DNA of 64,000 nucleotides from the NCBI RefSeq assembly GCF_040529185.1, contig NZ_CP159510.1, forward strand, positions 1,984,001 through 2,048,000, written 5' to 3'. Below the pieces are notes generated by a model that was not told where the DNA came from, made no database searches, and saw nothing but the letters and a program-made list of their open reading frames with translations. Position numbers and translations under genes: made by a program. This document shows positions 30,274-38,283 of the stretch, piece after piece (positions within the stretch are counted from its first letter, which is position 1; every line of letters starts with the position of its first letter). This DNA comes from Sporolactobacillus sp. Y61. GTDB lineage: Bacteria; Bacillota; Bacilli; Bacillales; Sporolactobacillaceae.

Positions 30274-30324
30274 ATAATAACATTTAATCATAATATTTAC
30301 AAGACAATAACATCATGATATATT
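30274..30324. promoter_or_regulatory. Overlapping divergent promoters of the RHH gene and tnpB
   Basis: Plus strand: TTTACA (30296-30301), 17 bp, TATATT (30319-30324), driving tnpB. Minus strand: TTGTAA (30302-30297), 17 bp, TATTAT (30279-30274), driving the RHH gene. The two -35 hexamers share five bases. The direct repeat AATAACAT occurs at 30276-30283 and 30306-30313, exactly 30 bp apart, a candidate operator pair. Confidence 0.6.
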
Positions 30325-30352
30325 ATAGTTAAAGAAAAGAGGTGAAACAACA

Positions 30353-32020
30353 ATGGTATTAAAAGGTTTAAAGTTAAGAATATATCCTGACAAAGAACAA
30401 AAACTTAAAATTAAATTAAACTTTGGCTATAACCGTTTTGTGTGGAATCAGATGTTAAACATGATGATTGAACGATACCACAACAATCCCGACTCTTCTT
30501 TTCTTAGCGCTTTTGCATTGAATAACATGCTTAAAGCCTTGAAGATTGAGTATCCATGGTTAAAAGATGCTGAGAGTACCAGTTTACAATGTACGAATCA
30601 TGATCTGGTGGAAGCATATAAAAAGTTTTTCAAAGAACATACCGGTTTTCCAAAGTTTAAATCAAAGAAATATCCGAAACAAAGGTATCAATCAAAATGT
30701 GTAGGTAAAAACATTAAACAAGTTAATAAACATCATGTTAAATTACCGAAATTAGGAATTATGAGATTCAAAGCAGGAATTAAAATCCCTGAAAAAATTA
30801 AATCAGTAACTGTTCGTCTATCACCAACAGGAAAATATTATGCTGTGCTGCTTGTTGAATATGAAAACCAAACATTCAACAAAACAGGAAGGCAATTAGG
30901 TATTGACTTGGGTGTTGCCGATTTAGTCATTGGATCGGATGGTATTAAGTTATCTACCATTCGTTTTGACAAAATCTTAGCCAGGAAGAAACATTACTGG
31001 GAGAAACGGTTAGCTAGGCGTAGATTGCAAGCTCAGAAAGAAATCGCATGGGATAAGCATATAAGGTACTTAATCCCAGATGCCTCGATGACTTTAAAAA
31101 TTATAAAAAAGCCAAATTAATGGTTGCTGAATACAATGAGAAAATTATTAATCAACGCAATGACTATCTCCATAAAATTACAGTGCAATTAGTTAAAGAT
31201 AATGATGTCATTGTCATGGAAGATTTGAAAGCAAAAAATCTTCTACGCAATCACAAATTATCCAGAGCAATTGTTAATCAATCCTGGCGGGAAATGAGAC
31301 GGATGCTTGAATACAAATGTGCATGGTGCGGTAAAACAATAGTCATTGTCAATCCCTATAAGATGACGGTGGCCACGTCATCGGCCCCCTTTTGCCAAAA
31401 AATAGGCCACCTAATGCCAAGAATTAGTCCACCTTCTGCCATAATTTGATCCATAGGTATTGAATAATGCCTTTTGTCCACGCCCAGTGAACAGGCCGCT
31501 ATTTCGAAGATTTCGATCATGATGATTGGCGGTGGAAAAATTAGAGAAAAATCCTAGTAAGATTCATCAATAGATGGCCGGTTCTGGCCCTTCCCTATCT
31601 AACTACTACGACCATTTTCTTTGAGGTTCTGACAAGGGCGACCGTAGGGAGGGCGGAGCCTTTACCCTTGCCAGGTTCTCAGAGAAAGTGGATACTCTCT
31701 CAAGATAGGGAAAGGGAACAGCGCAGAAACTGACGGGGCTCACCATCTGCCTCCTGGTCTATTTACTTGCAGAAGGTGGCTCATGTTGTGGCAGAACATG
31801 GCCTACTTTTTGGCACGAGTGGCCTATTTCGATGGCCGCCTTCAATAAGACATCACAAATATGCTCGGAATGTGGTTATGATGACGGAAAGCATACGTTA
31901 GACATAAGGGACTGGACATGCCCTGGCTGTGGGCATCATCACGATAGAGATATTAACGCAGCAAAGAATATTCTTCGGCTCGGGACGAGCCTTGGTAAAA
32001 GAGTTGTGACCTCTGCCTGA
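30353..32020 (+). pseudogene. tnpB: TnpB RNA-guided nuclease, inactivated by frameshift and MITE insertion
   Basis: Reconstructed length is about 393 residues, normal for TnpB. N-terminal OrfB helix-turn-helix region, RuvC-I motif GIDLGVADLVIGSDG, RuvC-II VIVMEDLKAKNL, zinc finger with CAWCG and CSECG...CPGCG, and RuvC-III HDRDINAAKNIL are all present. Two lesions break it: a -1 shift near 31059-31062, where an additional A gives WDKHNKVLNP and a continuous frame, and the MITE at 31364-31844 between VNPY and KTSQICSE. GAGGTGA precedes ATG 30353. TnpB proteins are guided by an RNA from the element's right end and cut donor-site DNA, favouring element retention. This copy cannot make a whole protein, though an N-terminal part could still be translated. 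Confidence 0.85.
31364..31844. mobile_element. 481-bp IS21-type MITE inserted in tnpB
   Basis: Begins TGACGGTGGCC and ends GGCCGCCTTCA (inverted ends match 9 of 11), flanked by the 6-bp duplication ATAAGA at 31358-31363 and 31845-31850. Removing the element and one ATAAGA restores the tnpB frame exactly. Each end carries three tandem 22-bp iterons with TGCC(A): left at 31393, 31415 and 31437; right, inverted, at GGCA/TGCA 31812, 31790 and 31768. Repeated subterminal sites and 4-8 bp duplications are features of IS21. No istA or istB reading frame is present, so it must move in trans. The middle has a long imperfect inverted repeat (31587-31637 against 31664-31717). Confidence 0.8.
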
Positions 32021-32071
32021 ACGTTAGGTAAGTGTGCAATGTTCCCAGAAGCACACGACTTGAGTCGTGTG
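31851..32071 (+). ncRNA. Candidate omega-RNA (reRNA) region of the TnpB element
   Basis: TnpB guide RNAs are derived from the 3' end of tnpB and the right end of the element, with the guide lying beyond the right end. This segment covers the tnpB 3' end, the 30-nt spacer and the right-end hairpin. The location is inferred from family knowledge; no structure-based prediction was run, and the MITE upstream may have cut it off from its promoter. Confidence 0.3.
32052..32071. repeat. Right-end hairpin of the TnpB element
   Basis: CACACGAC-TTGA-GTCGTGTG, a perfect 8-bp stem with tetraloop, followed by AGGTTCAC. Typical of IS200/IS605 right ends. Confidence 0.7.
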
Positions 32072-32142
32072 AGGTTCACTTATCCAGGTGATTCAAAAAG
32101 GTCCGTCTGATCGATCTGATCGTGAACAGGATAAGGTCGGAC

Positions 32143-33051
32143 TTATTGCTCGGATCTTCGCAGACTGAACATCAGAAGAATCATCAGAAGCCCGAAAAAC
32201 AAGGTAACGAATAAGGCATGGAGCAGAAGGAATATTAGTGCCATCTTTGTCTGGATAATGAAAATGCCGGACACTGCCTGGAGCAGAATCAGTATCACCG
32301 AGATAAACAGGATAATGGACAAGCTTGGCGTGCTGCTGTAACGTTTCATGACAACGACTAAAGTCCAGATTAGCCAGATCAGAAGGACGAGCGCCAGAAT
32401 TCTATGCAGATATTGAACCCCTGCTTTGCTGATCCATGTTTCGGGGAATACACGCCCATTACAGAGCGGGAAATCCGTGCAGCCGAGCGATGATTCGGTA
32501 TGCCGGACGAATGCCCCTGAATACAGCAGAATATATGTATAAATACTCAGCAGGATAAAATTCCATGTCATCCCCTTCTTAATGGGTGGCACCACTCGAT
32601 GAGCATGTGCATCCGTTTCTTCAAAAACCAGAACAGTGATCAGGACCTGACTTGCGAAGGAAAGCAGAGAGACCCCGAAATGGAGCGCAAGCACAACTGA
32701 AGATTGTCCCCAGACCACGGCGCCCATCCCAAGAAACGCCTGCAGAAAAATGAAGAAGACGGCTGCGATGGAAAGAAACCGTGCTTCTTTCACCTGTTTC
32801 AGCCTGAACCAGATCCAGACCGACACAACAACGACAAGAATGGCTGTGATTCCCGATACGACCCGGTGACTGAATTCAATCCAGGTCTGATGCGCGGTTG
32901 AGGAGGGAATCACTTCACCATTACATAACGGCCAGTTGTTTCCACACCCATAAGCCGAGCCCGTATTCGTAACAAGTGCTCCCATCAGAATGACAACCAG
33001 CACAGCAAGGGCGCTGGCAATACTTAATACCCACAGTAGACGGTCTTTCAT
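32143..33051 (-). CDS. ctaA: Heme A synthase
   Basis: A 302-residue, eight-helix membrane enzyme that oxidises the C8 methyl of heme O to give heme A. Paired cysteines appear in the first half (YGCGNNWPLCNG) and second half (LGCTDFPLCNG), and conserved haem-ligand histidines are in EFSHRVVSG and YLHRILALV. Start at 33051 follows AAAGGTGATA. Divergent from ctaB across 435 bp, as in B. subtilis. The ctaCDEFG oxidase genes that normally follow ctaB are not here, so the destination of heme A must lie elsewhere in the genome or be lost. Confidence 0.93.
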   Translation of the reverse strand: MKDRLLWVLSIASALAVLVVILMGALVTNTGSAYGCGNNWPLCNGEVIPSSTAHQTWIEFSHRVVSGITAILVVVVSVWIWFRLKQVKEARFLSIAAVFFIFLQAFLGMGAVVWGQSSVVLALHFGVSLLSFASQVLITVLVFEETDAHAHRVVPPIKKGMTWNFILLSIYTYILLYSGAFVRHTESSLGCTDFPLCNGRVFPETWISKAGVQYLHRILALVLLIWLIWTLVVVMKRYSSTPSLSIILFISVILILLQAVSGIFIIQTKMALIFLLLHALFVTLFFGLLMILLMFSLRRSEQ

Positions 33052-33313
33052 ATCTATCACCTTTTTCTGAATTTTAATTGAAAGAGCTTATACGGCGTAT
33101 CCTTCTCAGGAAGGAGAACTTAGCCGTGGCCTGCCTTTCGCCTGATTTCTGCCAGGTGACTGAAATTGAGCCGGAACAGGCATGCACGGGCAGGCACTCA
33201 GGCATTTCACTGATTGATCATACGCGCACATCACTAGTTTAACAGATTTCGGGATACTGATGATCAATTGTTACTCATAAGTGTGACGCTTATCATTGCA
33301 TTGTGTTAAATTC
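33052..33313. other. Non-coding region between ctaA and ctaB
   Basis: No gene supported. It must hold the ctaA promoter (minus strand), which I could not place confidently. Several short palindromic patches occur, including TGATGATCA near 33259. B. subtilis uses ResD in the equivalent region; no clear site was recognised. Confidence 0.4.
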
Positions 33314-33342
33314 AAGACAAAGCATTCCAGATCATATATAAT
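33314..33342 (+). promoter_or_regulatory. Putative ctaB promoter
   Basis: AAGACA (33314-33319), 17-bp spacer, TATAAT (33337-33342). The leader to ctaB would be about 140 nt. Confidence 0.4.
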
Positions 33343-33367
33343 AAATGTGAAAGCTGTTTACTGAAAA

Positions 33368-33464
33368 AAGGGAGACGTCATTATGTCTCCTTTCATTCGG
33401 AAATTTTAAACTAATCAATAGAATAAATAGCTGAACGCATGAGTCGCAGGTTGCAGCCATGCGT
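33368..33464 (+). promoter_or_regulatory. Two hairpins in the ctaB leader
   Basis: First: GGAGAC (33371-33376) with GTCTCC (33385-33390), followed by TTTC. Second: ACGCATG (33435-33441) with CATGCGT (33458-33464), ending 8 nt before the ribosome-binding site. The first could act as a weak attenuator; regulation is inferred only from position. Confidence 0.35.
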
Positions 33465-33486
33465 CCCGATGAAAGAGGGCAGACAA

Positions 33487-34425
33487 ATGAACAAAACGAT
33501 GGTTACAGAACAGCAACTGGAAAGGAATACTGCCTCCTATGATCCTCCGGCTGAGCGGCATCTTATAAAAGATGTTCTGACAACCATAAAAATAGGTATC
33601 GTCAATTCAAATCTGATGACCGCTTTTACAGGTGTCTGGCTGGCTCTTTACTTTACCGGACAGACTCTTTCTGATTTCCTCTGGCCGGTGATCTTTGTCA
33701 TGGCTGGCACAGCACTGGTCATTGCCGGCGGCTGTTCTTTGAACAACTATATTGACCGGGATATTGATCCCCTGATGGTACGGACACGTGACAGACCCTC
33801 TGCGACAGGGAGGTTCAATGGATTGACAGTGCTCAGAATGGGGGCCTTCCTGTCACTGGCCGGGCTGGTCCTGCTTCTTACTGCTTCACCGGCCGCAGCA
33901 TTGTTTGGTTTGATCGGACTTTGCACTTATGTCCTGATCTATACCATGTGGCTGAAACGAACCTACTCGATCAACACCGTTGTGGGCAGTTTCGCCGGTG
34001 CCGTGCCCCCGCTTATCGGATGGGCGGCGATTGATCCCTCTATGGCTTCACCGATTCCGTGGACTCTGTTTCTTATCATGTTTTTATGGCAGCCGCCTCA
34101 TTTTCTTGCACTGGCAATAAAAAAAGTGGAAGATTATCGACGCGCCGGAATACCGATGCTGCCCGTAGTGGCAGGTTTTGCGATCACTCAGCGTCAGATG
34201 GTTATTTATGTTGCGGTACTGATTCCCGCTTCGTTATTACTTTATCCCCTTGGTGTTTTTTATTTAACAGCTGCGCTGATTATGGGGGCGGGATGGCTTG
34301 GCTATGCGGTTTATGGTCTGTTTACGAAAAACAGGGCCAAATGGTCAAAAGTCATGTTTATCCTGTCTTTGAATTATATGACTCTTCTTTTTCTGACCAT
34401 GATTGTTGCCACGTTTTTTGACTGA
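33487..34425 (+). CDS. ctaB: Protoheme IX farnesyltransferase (heme O synthase)
   Basis: A 312-residue UbiA-family membrane prenyltransferase that attaches farnesyl to heme B, giving heme O for CtaA. The Asp-rich motif NNYIDRDIDPLMVRTRDRP is near residue 95 and a second YTMWLKRTYSINTVVG block near 160; about nine helices. ATG 33487 is 7 nt after AAGAGGG. Frame intact. Terminator directly downstream instead of the ctaCDEF genes. Confidence 0.93.
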   Translation: MNKTMVTEQQLERNTASYDPPAERHLIKDVLTTIKIGIVNSNLMTAFTGVWLALYFTGQTLSDFLWPVIFVMAGTALVIAGGCSLNNYIDRDIDPLMVRTRDRPSATGRFNGLTVLRMGAFLSLAGLVLLLTASPAAALFGLIGLCTYVLIYTMWLKRTYSINTVVGSFAGAVPPLIGWAAIDPSMASPIPWTLFLIMFLWQPPHFLALAIKKVEDYRRAGIPMLPVVAGFAITQRQMVIYVAVLIPASLLLYPLGVFYLTAALIMGAGWLGYAVYGLFTKNRAKWSKVMFILSLNYMTLLFLTMIVATFFD

Positions 34426-34444
34426 GACTGATTACTGTTCACCT

Positions 34445-34475
34445 GCCGGAGAGGATACGCCCCCTCCGGTTTTTT
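34445..34475 (+). terminator. Terminator of ctaB
   Basis: CCGGAG pairs with CTCCGG and is followed by six T. Confidence 0.65.
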
Positions 34476-34613
34476 CACGATAAAAACATTTTTTTCGTGT
34501 ACGTGCAGCCGGGGTATTGCCGGCGCCAGGCTTCTTTTATCCTCTTGTATTTTCACTTCAGCTGCAATATCTGGAAAATAAAAGTCTTATATTTATCGGA
34601 GGGACAGATATCT

Positions 34614-35066
34614 ATGAAAAAGATGGAACGCCTTTTACTGACCGGTTGCATGGCCCTGATCCTGACGGGCTGTTCCCTTCTCGAAGATACCAACGATGTC
34701 CTGACTTACGTCAATCAATCCACTCAGTATGTCAGTAAGGTAAGCAGCTTTGCACAGGATCTGCCTTCGCTTTCAGGAAATGCGATAACAGACAGGCAGG
34801 CGCAGCGCGAGCTTGAGGAAGAGTTACAGGCCATGGAGGAAGATATTTTGAGTTTTAGCGAACAAAAAGCTCCGAAAATAGTCAGTGACTTGCATGATCA
34901 GATGATTACACAAAATGAAAAACTCCGGGAAGGCATTAACGGGATGCAGGCACAGCTTGCAGATGGCAGGCTGACTCCTCAGTTCCTGCACGATTCAGGA
35001 ATGATGCGTACCATTGAACAAATTACCGGCATCTATAATCAAATTCAGCAGTTTGGCGGTGAGTAG
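34614..35066 (+). CDS. Lipoprotein, probably DUF6376 family
   Basis: A 150-residue lipoprotein: basic MKKMERLLL, hydrophobic core, then lipobox LTGC with the lipidated Cys at about residue 20. The mature part begins SLLEDTNDVLTYVNQSTQYV and is helical and acidic (RELEEELQAMEEDILSF). This pattern resembles DUF6376 lipoproteins of Bacillales; function is unknown. GGAGGG (34598-34603) lies 10 nt before the ATG. It is followed by a GNAT gene and a CAP-like secreted protein on the same strand. Confidence 0.7.
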   Translation: MKKMERLLLTGCMALILTGCSLLEDTNDVLTYVNQSTQYVSKVSSFAQDLPSLSGNAITDRQAQRELEEELQAMEEDILSFSEQKAPKIVSDLHDQMITQNEKLREGINGMQAQLADGRLTPQFLHDSGMMRTIEQITGIYNQIQQFGGE

Positions 35067-35152
35067 TCCGCTGCGGCTTTTTCTGGAGCATGTTTGCACG
35101 CGATCCGAAATAGACTAAACAGGAGATTAATATTTCTGGAGGGCGTGTGCGT

Positions 35153-35752
35153 GTGAGCAAAATAATAAAAATCATGCCGGAAGATGCCGGCCGTTTATTA
35201 CCTCTTATCACTCAACTGTCGCGGGAAAGTGATTTTATTCCGGAGTTATTCCGAGAGGCCATCATGTCGAAAGCTGATCCGGAAAACATGCTCCGTGCCC
35301 TTCTGAAACAGAATCATATGACGGTTCTTGCTGAAGAAGATGGAGAGGTGATGAACGGTTATCTTCTTCTGCAGGGGAATCGTTTGCCACAGGCGATGCA
35401 TCGGGCAGAGATCATGCTGGCTGTTCGAGGTGATCGGAGAAGGCAGGGATGTGGAAGAAGACTTGTTCATGCAGCGGAAGTTCAGGCAAAAGAAAAAGGC
35501 ATTGTGCGCCTGGAACTGACGGTGGCCTCTGTCAATCGGCCGGCTATGCTTCTGTTTGGGACTTCAGGCTACAGGGTTGAAGGGATCCGAAGAGGGGCGC
35601 TGAAGGTCGGGGAAACATGGATTGACACGTTTTATATGGCTAAATGGCTGGGATCAGACGAGAAATTCAGTGGAGAAAAACGTTTATCAGCCGCAGATAC
35701 TGGCGAAAATGGGTACGGATCATCATTTTTCGGCAGGGAGGATTCAGTGTGA
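35153..35752 (+). CDS. GNAT-family N-acetyltransferase
   Basis: A 199-residue acetyltransferase. The acetyl-CoA loop reads VRGDRRRQGCGRRLVHAA (motif A), followed by LELTVASVNRPAMLLFGTSGY (motif B), as in RimI-like enzymes. The C-terminal 35 residues (after YMAKWLG) look like a non-conserved extension. GTG 35153 is chosen, 9 nt after TGGAGGG; GTG 35147 is only 3 nt from it. Its stop overlaps the next gene (GTGA), so both are coupled. Substrate unknown. Confidence 0.78.
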   Translation: MSKIIKIMPEDAGRLLPLITQLSRESDFIPELFREAIMSKADPENMLRALLKQNHMTVLAEEDGEVMNGYLLLQGNRLPQAMHRAEIMLAVRGDRRRQGCGRRLVHAAEVQAKEKGIVRLELTVASVNRPAMLLFGTSGYRVEGIRRGALKVGETWIDTFYMAKWLGSDEKFSGEKRLSAADTGENGYGSSFFGREDSV

Positions 35753-36276
35753 AAAGAATCTGCAGCGGACTGCTCGTTTTTCTTTTTCTGTTCCTGGCAG
35801 AGAGCGGGATATCGGGGCCTTTTTTTTCTTCTTCCCTGGGACAGGCTGCCAATACACGCAGCATCGCCGAGGTGAAGCCTTCAGAAAAGCATTTTACACC
35901 TGTTGGTGCATTGGAGAAACGGGTGGCTGAAGAAATGAATCAGCAGCGGAAACGGATTGGCCTCACTCCCCTCGAACCCGACTGGGATTTGTTCCGGTTT
36001 GCGCGCCGTGAAGCAGAAAAACTTGCCTCCGGTAAATCGCGCAGGGTGAAACCGGAAAACATTGAACGCCTGATGCACAGCCTGGGAAGAGGATCCGTCA
36101 AAATCGATGTGCAGGTCCTTCATCTCACTGCTGAAGAAGTTAAAAACCCGGATCAGATACTCAGGCAGTGGAGAAATCAGGAACAGATCAGTATGGACCG
36201 GGAATACAGCCTGACAGGTGTCGGCCAGGCTTCACTGAAGCACGATAAAATTCTGGTTATTCTGTATGGCGAGTGA
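35749..36276 (+). CDS. Secreted CAP/SCP-like protein
   Basis: A 175-residue protein with a signal peptide (KRICSGLLVFLFLFLAESG, cleavage likely near SLGQAA). The mature domain has VAEEMNQQRKRIGLTPLEPD, typical of the first CAP helix, and ends with a TGVGQASL strand. It is shorter than classical CAP domains and lacks a clear His/Glu metal site, so it may be a divergent or trimmed member. It overlaps the GNAT gene by 4 nt. The next gene, ylbC, is also a CAP protein, so this may be a diverged relative. Confidence 0.62.
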   Translation: MKRICSGLLVFLFLFLAESGISGPFFSSSLGQAANTRSIAEVKPSEKHFTPVGALEKRVAEEMNQQRKRIGLTPLEPDWDLFRFARREAEKLASGKSRRVKPENIERLMHSLGRGSVKIDVQVLHLTAEEVKNPDQILRQWRNQEQISMDREYSLTGVGQASLKHDKILVILYGE

Positions 36277-36341
36277 CGCGCTATTTCCGAAAAAAATGGG
36301 AAAAAGGAACATTTCCTGTATTCATACGTAAATAGTACCAG

Positions 36342-36347
36342 TATAAT
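36342..36347 (+). promoter_or_regulatory. Putative -10 element before ylbC
   Basis: TATAAT, about 38 bp before the start codon; no good -35 at the usual distance. Confidence 0.3.
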
Positions 36348-36384
36348 GACTCTGAGACAATCATGAGGAAAGAAGGGGAATCGT

Positions 36385-37446
36385 ATGCGCAAAACCAATA
36401 TCATTATTTTTCTGATTGCTGTAATGGTTTTTGCAGCAACTTTTCTCCTCAGTCTGGTCAGTTTTCCTGAATCAGACGGGTCAGACGCCAATCGGGATCC
36501 GAGAACGACTGCAGGTACTTCACATATTGAATCCGATTTTAAGGTTCCGAAAAGTGGTATTCACACCTTTATCGGTAAACAGGTATCCGAAATTACCCGG
36601 GATTTAGGTAAGCCGGAGCGGATCGATCCAACCCCATTCGGTTATGACTGGTATATATACGGAAGAAACTCTGAACGTTATCTGCAGATCGGTATTGACA
36701 GTCAGACCCGACGAGTGACGACGATCTATGCCCTGGGTAAAGAGCTGTCCATTCCCCCTTTTAAAATGGGTGAGGCATCACAGAAAGTTTACTCACAGGT
36801 CCGGGTCAGTGATACGCCTTCTCTTAACTACAGAGGGACATCGATTCATTTTGAATTAAACGAGGAAGATATGATGGTCCGTCCTCTGATTAAATTCGGG
36901 AAAGGGTGGGTTCAGCTTAACTTTGACCATGTGACCGACCGGCTGACCGGGGTAAGATATATGACGACAAAGGTACTCGCCGAACAGCATCCCTATTCCA
37001 TGACCTACAGCGGGCAGTTACCTTCGCCTCAGGAAACACTTAATGATAAGGAATGGGAAACGGTTAATCAGGCAGAAGATAAGCAAATTCTCGATATGAG
37101 TAATGTGCTCAGAAAGAGATTCCATCTCGAACCCCTGAGATGGAGTGAGGAAGCACATCGGGCAGCCTATAAACACAGTAGAGAAATGTATACCAAAAAA
37201 TATTTTTCACATGATTCAAAGTGGTCAGGTGATTTAAGCGCCAGACTGAAAAGGGAAAACATCCGGTTCAGAGCTGCCGGTGAGAATATTGCCGCAAAAT
37301 ATCCGGATGCCGTCGCGGTCACTCTTGGCTGGTTGAACAGTATCGATCACAGGAAGAATCTTTTAAGCGACATATATACTGAACTGGGCGTTGGCTCTTA
37401 TAAAAATTTTTATACTCAGGATTTTGTCACGCCGCAGGATTTTTAA
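36385..37446 (+). CDS. ylbC: CAP-domain protein YlbC
   Basis: A 353-residue exported or membrane-anchored protein: N-terminal hydrophobic segment (NIIIFLIAVMVFAATFLLSL), a CAP-associated N-terminal domain (GKQVSEITRDLGKPERIDP, repeated in a second half), and a C-terminal CAP/SCP domain from about residue 235 with HSREMYTKKYFSHDS, AGENIAAKYPDA and WLNSIDHRKNLLSDIYTELG. This is the architecture of B. subtilis YlbC. Function unknown; CAP proteins in Bacilli are often linked to the spore or cell wall. AGAAGGGG precedes the ATG. Confidence 0.85.
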   Translation: MRKTNIIIFLIAVMVFAATFLLSLVSFPESDGSDANRDPRTTAGTSHIESDFKVPKSGIHTFIGKQVSEITRDLGKPERIDPTPFGYDWYIYGRNSERYLQIGIDSQTRRVTTIYALGKELSIPPFKMGEASQKVYSQVRVSDTPSLNYRGTSIHFELNEEDMMVRPLIKFGKGWVQLNFDHVTDRLTGVRYMTTKVLAEQHPYSMTYSGQLPSPQETLNDKEWETVNQAEDKQILDMSNVLRKRFHLEPLRWSEEAHRAAYKHSREMYTKKYFSHDSKWSGDLSARLKRENIRFRAAGENIAAKYPDAVAVTLGWLNSIDHRKNLLSDIYTELGVGSYKNFYTQDFVTPQDF

Positions 37447-37573
37447 ATGGATTGAATAACAAACCTGCTGCCGGCACAGAAGCCCTCCTGCATGAATATA
37501 ATGATTCTGGAAAAGAATGCGCTGAAATGGTCCTTGAGCTGTAAAGGACCCGGCGGGAAGGAGGGCAATAGAG

Positions 37574-38011
37574 ATGACTGAAGACAGAACGAACGATGCA
37601 AAGAAACGTTTTAAAGCTTTTTTACGCCGAAATCCCAAGATCATTACCTATGTCCGGGAGCATGATAAAAGGTGGAGCGAAGTCTTTGATGATTGGGTTA
37701 TCTTTGGTGAATCTCATGAGATCTGGGAAAAGTACGGGGGGCGTTCGAATCAGTCGGATCAGTCGGATCAAAAAAAAGAAACAGGCGCGCAACTGTCATG
37801 GCATAAAATTATGGAAAAAGTAGACCACATTGATACCCGGCAATGGCAGGAGAGGCTGAATACGCTGAACGGTGCAATTACCGGAATTCAGACCCTCATT
37901 GGCCAGTTCAGGCAGGAGACAAAAACAGACAGTCAGGGACAGGGGCAGAGCGGGCAGGACAGATCTCTTGAAGACGGACGCAGACCGCCATTCTATTTCA
38001 GAAGGGATTGA
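37574..38011 (+). CDS. ylbD: YlbD-like spore coat protein
   Basis: A 145-residue, highly charged protein. The N-terminal FLRRNPKIITYVREHDKRWSE and WVIFGESHEIWEKY match the YlbD coat-protein family; the middle has a small QSDQSD repeat, and the end (RRPPFYFRRD) is Arg-rich. It is followed 6 bp later by ylbE, as in Bacillus. Expression would be expected in the mother cell during sporulation, inferred from homologues. A GGGAAGGAGGG site precedes ATG 37574. Confidence 0.82.
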   Translation: MTEDRTNDAKKRFKAFLRRNPKIITYVREHDKRWSEVFDDWVIFGESHEIWEKYGGRSNQSDQSDQKKETGAQLSWHKIMEKVDHIDTRQWQERLNTLNGAITGIQTLIGQFRQETKTDSQGQGQSGQDRSLEDGRRPPFYFRRD

Positions 38012-38017
38012 TTCCGG

Positions 38018-38266
38018 ATGAGACCGGAAATTCAGCAATATCTGCATGACAGACCCGAGGAACTGATATTTGTACGGCTGCATCCCGAATGGTACAGGAT
38101 ATTGTCCCGATCGCCATGGGAAACAGGCCGGCTTAAAAAAGCGGCAGATCTTTTCTATGGGCGAACCATGAGCCAGAGACTTGATCGTTTCAGCGAAAAT
38201 GCAGCTATGATCTCCATGCTGATGAGTATGGCCCAGTCAATGACGTCGAAAAATACAGGAGAATGA
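38018..38266 (+). CDS. ylbE: YlbE-like protein
   Basis: An 82-residue protein with EIQQYLHDRPEELIFVRLHP and PEWYRILSRSPWE, the conserved YlbE core, and a C-terminal methionine-rich helix (SMLMSMAQSMTS). Function unknown. It follows ylbD by 6 bp and is probably in the same sporulation-phase transcript. Family, size and position all agree. Confidence 0.82.
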   Translation: MRPEIQQYLHDRPEELIFVRLHPEWYRILSRSPWETGRLKKAADLFYGRTMSQRLDRFSENAAMISMLMSMAQSMTSKNTGE

Positions 38267-38283
38267 AGGGTGAAGTCTGACGG

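Larger units (their letters stand above)
30079..32071 (+). mobile_element. IS605/IS1341-type TnpB element with divergent RHH gene
   Basis: Bounded by subterminal hairpins typical of IS200/IS605 transposons: left at 30079-30118, right at 32052-32071, both with an 8-bp inner stem and TTCA/TTGA tetraloops. Between them are a minus-strand ribbon-helix-helix gene and tnpB, but no tnpA. No target duplication or terminal inverted repeats are expected for this class. The left end directly abuts the pyc terminator (TTTTTATT), a plausible T-rich target. Without tnpA the element would need a Y1 transposase in trans. A 481-bp IS21-type MITE lies inside tnpB. Confidence 0.75.

Noticed and set aside
35153..35752. 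GNAT gene as ylbP
   Set aside because: ylbP lies after ylbO in B. subtilis, not before ylbC, and no specific similarity could be recognised.
37750..37775. CAGTCGGAT direct repeat in ylbD considered as a mobile or CRISPR-like repeat
   Set aside because: Two copies only, in frame, coding for QSDQSD; simple coding repeat. No CRISPR array was found anywhere in the window.
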